Assembly: GCA_045629205.1 (NCBI GenBank)
Contig: JAZQQT010000095.1
Span: 1 to 7,379, forward strand
Source: JAZQLP01 sp045629205
GTDB lineage: Bacteria; Bacillota; Clostridia; Oscillospirales; UBA644
Reading direction: 5' to 3'
Length of the DNA stretch: 7,379 nucleotides
In this document: positions 4,849 to 7,379 of the stretch, in pieces
Numbering within the stretch: position 1 is the stretch's first letter
Layout of the letters: the number at the start of each line of letters is the position of its first letter
Notes under the pieces: generated by a model
Database searches by the model: none
What the model was told of the DNA's origin: nothing
What the model saw: the letters and a program-made list of their open reading frames with translations, nothing else
Program-made: the position numbers and the translations under genes

Positions 4849-5121
4849 CTAACTCTTGAGCTTTGAGTCGGAATCCAAAGGTATGCCGCACACCATGGCA
4901 TACGGTCCGATATTTTCCAATCCCGGTATCCCGGCCTGCGTATTCTTATCATTTTCTCCGGCTCCGTCAATAATATATAAAGGCGACTGTGCGTTAAGAG
5001 TGGCGGCTATGTGTATTCCGCCGGTCACTTCCTTTAATTCGTCATCGGACAGCTCTTTGAGCTTTGCCGCAAGCGCCTGACATTCGGCTTTTATCTGTTT
5101 TAATTCTTCATGTGTTTTCAT
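4849..5121 (-). CDS. Double-glycine leader precursor peptide P6
   Basis: The product has 90 residues. The leader (1-35) begins MKTHEELKQIKAECQALAAK and ends DDELKEVTGG; it is the most diverged of the six and has a Cys at position 14. The 55-residue core starts IHIAATLNAQSPLYIIDGAG and contains GIPGLENIGPYAMVCGIPLD, so it is Ile/Gly/Pro-rich with one Cys. The start at 5121 gives the same 35-residue leader as the other family members. In-frame ATGs at 5139 and 5178 exist, and none has a strong ribosome site, so the start is less certain than for the others. It shares its transcript with the lipoprotein gene. Confidence 0.82.
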   Translation of the reverse strand: MKTHEELKQIKAECQALAAKLKELSDDELKEVTGGIHIAATLNAQSPLYIIDGAGENDKNTQAGIPGLENIGPYAMVCGIPLDSDSKLKS

Positions 5122-5157
5122 AATAAATAACTCGCTCATTATTTCGTTTTTCACTTG

Positions 5158-5187
5158 TTTATACGAAGATATCGGCAAAAAGCAAAC
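5158..5187 (-). promoter_or_regulatory. Shared precursor-associated element, copy D
   Basis: The minus strand reads GTTTGC, TTTTT, 13 nt, and TATAAA within TTCGTATAAA, then CAAGTG. It is 37 nt from the P6 start, the shortest distance in the window. It is outside the long repeats, so its conservation is independent of copies A and B. Its first part (GTTTGC) departs from the CAGT...CC seen in A, B and E. Confidence 0.6.
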
Positions 5188-5216
5188 AAAAATCTCCGTA
5201 TTTTATTCTGTATTCT

Positions 5217-5245
5217 ATTTTACACTACGGGAATAAATCTGTCAA
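5217..5245 (-). promoter_or_regulatory. Sigma-A promoter of the P6-lipoprotein unit
   Basis: TTGACA (5240-5245) and TAAAAT (5217-5222) are separated by exactly 17 nt on the minus strand. Transcription from here would include the element at 5158-5187 in the 5' leader. That argues that the element could act in RNA or as a second, downstream promoter. Confidence 0.7.
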
Positions 5246-5320
5246 GAAAAAAGCCGAAAAATCGCGGCAGCATTCCTCTGTAACGCCGATATTGCCGTCT
5301 TCACTGCGGACAGGGTGAGC

Positions 5321-5382
5321 AACATCATTTGCGAAGCAAACATCACTTTTGCGACAAAGTCGCAAAACATCACTTGCCGGCA
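5321..5382. repeat. Tandem palindrome array (REP-like), three units
   Basis: Three consecutive units each begin with CATCAYTT and contain a perfect palindrome: TTTGC-GAA-GCAAA (5328-5340), TTTTGCGAC-AAA-GTCGCAAAA (5347-5367) and TGCCGGCA (5375-5382). Unit starts are at 5323, 5341 and 5368. A lone CATCACTTGC lies beyond the adjacent gene at 5732-5741. There is no T-tract, so terminator function is not evident. It sits directly downstream of the 90-residue gene's stop and may act in transcript stability or be a mobile palindromic repeat. Confidence 0.65.
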
Positions 5383-5389
5383 CCTCTCC

Positions 5390-5662
5390 TCACTCCACGA
5401 TCAAAAACCACTTTCCGGGGCAATACCATTTTTTGCAGGCGCCGCGTTCGAAATAGAGGTTTTTCTCCTGCCCCCTGATTATCACCCGATACAGGTCCCC
5501 CATCCACATATTTCCGCTGACCTGATTCGGGACCACCTCGCGGACGTATTCTATATCGTAAATTATGCCGTTTTCCCATTTGAGATTTATCGGCCGCATC
5601 GCCCCCTCGGCGGTAAAAGCGACGGTCACGTAAACGTATCGTCTGTTATCCGTATTATACAT
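5390..5662 (-). CDS. 90-residue protein of unknown function, small beta-rich domain
   Basis: The product begins MYNTDNRRYVYVTVAFTAEG and has a pattern of short strands: an early VTVAFTAEG, then INLKWENGIIYDIEYV, then DLYRVIIRG, and a final WFLIVE. This resembles small uncharacterised Clostridia proteins of about 80-100 residues with a W-x-(D/N)-G-x-x-Y-x-I motif; that resemblance is from memory and the family has no known function to me. The ATG at 5662, five nt after GGGG, is preferred to an upstream in-frame GTG at 5698. It has a near-perfect promoter at 5771-5799 and lies between palindromic repeat sequences on both sides. Confidence 0.75.
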   Translation of the reverse strand: MYNTDNRRYVYVTVAFTAEGAMRPINLKWENGIIYDIEYVREVVPNQVSGNMWMGDLYRVIIRGQEKNLYFERGACKKWYCPGKWFLIVE

Positions 5663-5762
5663 AATATCCCCGTTTCGGATTCGCAAATTGATGTTCACGC
5701 TGCAAAAAAAGCTTCACTTCTCAGCGGCAGACATCACTTGCAGAGAATTATATTTCGCATTT

Positions 5763-5783
5763 CGTGATTTATTATACATCACG
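5763..5783. promoter_or_regulatory. Candidate operator overlapping the -10 box
   Basis: CGTGAT (5763-5768) and ATCACG (5778-5783) are exact reverse complements with a 9-nt spacer that contains most of the -10 box of the promoter at 5771-5799. A dimeric repressor could occlude the promoter here. No cognate regulator is in the window. Confidence 0.4.
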
Positions 5784-5799
5784 CAACGAGGTCTGTCAA
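5771..5799 (-). promoter_or_regulatory. Consensus sigma-A promoter of the 90-residue protein gene
   Basis: TTGACA (5794-5799) and TATAAT (5771-5776) are both perfect matches to consensus with exactly 17 nt between. The transcript would have a leader of about 100 nt containing a lone CATCACTTGC repeat. Confidence 0.88.
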
Positions 5800-5926
5800 T
5801 ACACGTTTTGTGAATTTTTGCCGACATCTTCCCTTTCTCGCCTCCCGCCGCGGTTTATATGATGGATTTATCCGGAAAAAGCAGAAAAATAAAAGCCCGA
5901 TAACCGAAAAAGTTTGCTTTCGTATA

Positions 5927-5955
5927 TTGAAAAACGCCGTCTTTTGTCTTATACT
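5927..5955 (+). promoter_or_regulatory. Sigma-A-like promoter upstream of the divergent GG peptide
   Basis: TTGAAA (5927-5932) and TATACT (5950-5955) are separated by exactly 17 nt. The element at 6017 begins 61 nt after the -10 box, close to the 64 nt seen for the P2 promoter at 1026-1054. Transcription near 5962 would begin at a stem formed by GGAATAACA (5962-5970) and TGTTGTTCC (5986-5994), nine pairs with one U-G wobble. Confidence 0.55.
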
Positions 5956-6016
5956 TATTATGGAATAACATTGACGCGCCTTTTTTGTTGTTCCGAAAAA
6001 AATTATCTCAAAAAAA

Positions 6017-6048
6017 CAGTATACCTTTTTCCGTTTTCTTCGTATAAA
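6017..6048 (+). promoter_or_regulatory. Shared precursor-associated element, copy E
   Basis: The segment begins CAGTATACC, then TTTTT, 12 nt, and TATAAA within TTCGTATAAA, followed by TAAGCG. It lies 73 nt upstream of the start of the divergent GG peptide. Its downstream gene has no leader homology with P1-P6, so the shared element is evidence for common control rather than simple gene duplication. Confidence 0.6.
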
Positions 6049-6069
6049 TAAGCGAAGGCAAATTGCAGA

Positions 6070-6087
6070 GAACGGTCTTGACCGTTC
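6070..6087 (+). repeat. Perfect 8-bp hairpin in the 5' leader of the divergent GG peptide
   Basis: GAACGGTC (6070-6077) and GACCGTTC (6080-6087) are exact complements with TT between. In RNA the loop would open slightly. It ends 20 nt before the AAAGGAG ribosome site and has no T-tract, so it is more likely a leader structure or protein-binding palindrome than a terminator. Confidence 0.5.
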
Positions 6088-6121
6088 CGAAACGCAAAAC
6101 ACAGTAAAAGGAGAAATCGCA

Positions 6122-6328
6122 ATGAAAAACGAAGAAAAGAAAATGAACCAAACTGAAACCGCTGAAATCAACGACAAGGATTTGGAACAGGTAGCCGGTG
6201 GAAGTGTGCAAAATGAAGGCGATAAAGCAATCATTACAGGAACGAAAGCAGAAATAGAGACTGTAGTGGAAAAAATCAATTATTCGGGGAAGACAGAGGT
6301 AAATCCCGCTACCGCCATTGATTACTAA
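6122..6328 (+). CDS. Divergent double-glycine leader peptide P7
   Basis: The product has 68 residues. Residues 1-27 begin MKNEEKKMNQTETAEINDKD and end LEQVAGG, so the ELxxVxGG-type cleavage signal is present, but the 35-residue coiled leader of P1-P6 is not. The 41-residue core starts SVQNEGDKAIITGTKAEIET and is without Cys, acidic and probably partly helical. AAAGGAG lies 8 nt upstream, a strong ribosome site. It is preceded by copy E of the shared element and followed 118 nt later, with no clear terminator, by a secreted protein gene. A secreted peptide exported after GG cleavage is inferred. Confidence 0.82.
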   Translation: MKNEEKKMNQTETAEINDKDLEQVAGGSVQNEGDKAIITGTKAEIETVVEKINYSGKTEVNPATAIDY

Positions 6329-6377
6329 TTAGAATGTCCGGAAGGCATGGACTGTCGTCACATAAAAATATTTATAC

Positions 6378-6411
6378 AATCGGATAATATAAAACAGCAA
6401 AGCTTCCGATT
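6378..6411 (+). repeat. Inverted repeat between P7 and the secreted protein gene
   Basis: AATCGGA (6378-6384) pairs exactly with TCCGATT (6405-6411) around a 20-nt loop. No T-tract follows, so read-through into the gene at 6447 is expected. Confidence 0.35.
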
Positions 6412-6446
6412 CTGAAAACCGAAAACCAAAATAAAGGGAGAAAAAT

Positions 6447-7379
6447 ATGAAACTCAAAAAAATTATTGCAGTTCTGCTTACGGTTTGCATATATGCGCAG
6501 ATATCTTCTGCTTTTTCACTCAAGGCGAAAGCCGACGGGTGGAGCTATACGGCGGACGGTGCCGCAAAATATTCGGATGCACTTACCTCTCTCAGTAACA
6601 CGATGAAAAAGGTGCAGAACGGTGCAGACCTTTTCAACACAATCTCGACCATTGCAAGTGTCGGCTCTACGATTTTCTCTATGTATCAGGGTACTGTCTG
6701 CATCTTACAAATGTTCGGTGCCCTTGAAGACCCGACTGAGAGGTTCCAGCAGACTGTCCTTTCAAAGCTCAACGATATCAAGGCGGGCATCGACAATGTC
6801 AATGCAAACATTCAGGTGCTTGCTAACCAGAATATGAGCGATCACGGTGCACTCGGCGTGCAGATTGATGCTTCGACTATTGCCACCCTCCGAGGAAATC
6901 TCAACTCCTTTATGTCAAGCTATGAAGACCCGAAGAATGCCTGTTACACCGAGGCGACTATGAAGGTCAATATCAAGCTGAGAGAATGGTATGAAAGCAC
7001 CTCACCGGCTGACGATATTATTATACTTCTTCCTGCTTCCACACTAACTAAAAGAGAAAAGAAAAACGGGTTGAATAGCTCACTCTTTTCCGTCACCAAA
7101 GAGATGAACGAATACACCATTCCGGGCTCCGCTATCACTACGGCACGAAACAATTATGTTTCCTCACACCCGTGGAATATGCGAACTGCCGCAAACGACA
7201 TCACAGAGATATTCAAAACTGCCCTTGATGCCGAAATGAGAAACGATTCCACCGCTCTCGCAGAGTGGGCGAAGGAACGCGTTCCCTACATCGTAAAGGT
7301 TAAGTATGAAAGTGAGCTGCCCAAAAATTATGCCGCCCTTAACGCAGAACAGCGCAATAAAATTTTGGATACCTGTACC
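6447..7379 (+). CDS. Secreted helical protein, possibly toxin-like (3' end cut by window edge)
   Basis: The frame is open from the ATG at 6447, seven nt after AGGGAG, to the right edge (311 codons, no stop). Residues 1-29 form a signal peptide: MKLKK, a hydrophobic core, and an A-x-A-like site in SLKAKADG. Residues about 60-94 are a weakly hydrophobic helical stretch (ISTIASVGSTIFSMYQ, then ILQMFGAL), and about 98-128 a heptad-like helix (FQQTVLSKLNDIKAGIDNVN). The rest is mixed, with Cys at 84, 166 and 310. A long amphipathic helix next to a hydrophobic one after a signal peptide is reminiscent of helical pore-forming proteins, but no family is recognised and this is inference. It follows P7 and may be co-transcribed with it. 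Confidence 0.85.
   Translation, partial: MKLKKIIAVLLTVCIYAQISSAFSLKAKADGWSYTADGAAKYSDALTSLSNTMKKVQNGADLFNTISTIASVGSTIFSMYQGTVCILQMFGALEDPTERFQQTVLSKLNDIKAGIDNVNANIQVLANQNMSDHGALGVQIDASTIATLRGNLNSFMSSYEDPKNACYTEATMKVNIKLREWYESTSPADDIIILLPASTLTKREKKNGLNSSLFSVTKEMNEYTIPGSAITTARNNYVSSHPWNMRTAANDITEIFKTALDAEMRNDSTALAEWAKERVPYIVKVKYESELPKNYAALNAEQRNKILDTCT

Larger units (their letters stand above)
5800..6121. other. Divergent intergenic region without a credible gene
   Basis: Between the promoter of the minus-strand 90-residue gene and the plus-strand GG peptide lies 322 nt of AT-rich sequence. Open frames here lack ribosome sites and recognisable products. It holds, on the plus strand, a sigma-A-like promoter (5927-5955), an imperfect stem (5962-5994), copy E of the shared element (6017-6048) and a short hairpin (6070-6087). 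Nothing else is evident. Confidence 0.6.

Noticed and set aside
5158..5187. Sigma-28 (flagellar type) promoter at P6, from GCCGATAT
   Set aside because: GCCGATAT is seen only in copy D and is not conserved in the other four copies of the element.
5779..6279. 166-residue minus-strand open frame over the divergent region
   Set aside because: It runs antisense through P7 and its promoter elements, has a low-complexity Phe/Ser/Lys composition and no recognisable domain or ribosome site.

Overview
The window looks like an accessory, peptide-rich region from an uncultured member of the Clostridia (Bacillota), probably from a gut or rumen. This rests on AGGA/GGAG ribosome sites, canonical TTGACA-N17-TATAAT promoters, a lipoprotein with a Gram-positive-type lipobox, and the families present (EamA transporter, S23-type four-helix bundle protein, Nif11-type leader). 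Genus cannot be read from the sequence.

The dominant content is a dispersed family of small secreted-peptide precursors. Six genes (1-184 minus, 590-838 minus, 2738-3010 plus, 3007-3363 plus, 3390-3656 plus, 4849-5121 minus) encode homologous N-terminal leaders. Each leader is exactly 35 residues and ends in a double glycine preceded by an EL-x-x-V motif, the hallmark of leaders cut by C39-type peptidases during export. The sequence after the GG is unrelated from gene to gene: Tyr/Gly-rich, four-Cys, Trp/acidic, long and charged, Met/Trp-rich, Ile/Gly/Pro-rich. A seventh precursor (6122-6328) has a different 27-residue GG leader. An eighth small ORF (333-482) is a Nif11-type leader that ends abruptly at a repeat junction. 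No maturation enzyme, C39 transporter or clear immunity gene lies in the window.

Layout. 1-1054: two minus-strand precursor units with a ~245-bp direct repeat (first leader codons plus upstream region) and a truncated Nif11-type gene between the copies. 1055-1315: intergenic, with two perfect inverted repeats and the promoter of an EamA-family permease (1316-2212). 2221-3753: a plus-strand unit made of a four-helix-bundle gene flanked by low-complexity inverted repeats, then three precursors, closed by an intrinsic terminator. 3814-5245: minus-strand genes, namely a 77-aa orphan with its own promoter, and a precursor followed by a lipoprotein with a terminator overlapping the lipoprotein stop codon. 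5321-5799: a tandem-palindrome repeat, then a 90-aa orphan with a near-perfect promoter. 5927-7379: the divergent GG peptide followed by a secreted protein that runs off the right edge.

A shared upstream element ties the precursors together. A run of five or six T, 12-13 nt, then an invariant TTCGTATAAA occurs five times, once ahead of every precursor transcription unit including the divergent one. It is absent before the permease and the 77-aa and 90-aa genes, which have ordinary promoters. It could be a dedicated promoter or, because sigma-A-like promoters lie upstream of several copies, an element in the 5' leader. The simplest reading is a co-regulated arsenal of leader-conserved, core-variable secreted peptides, matured or exported by machinery encoded elsewhere.
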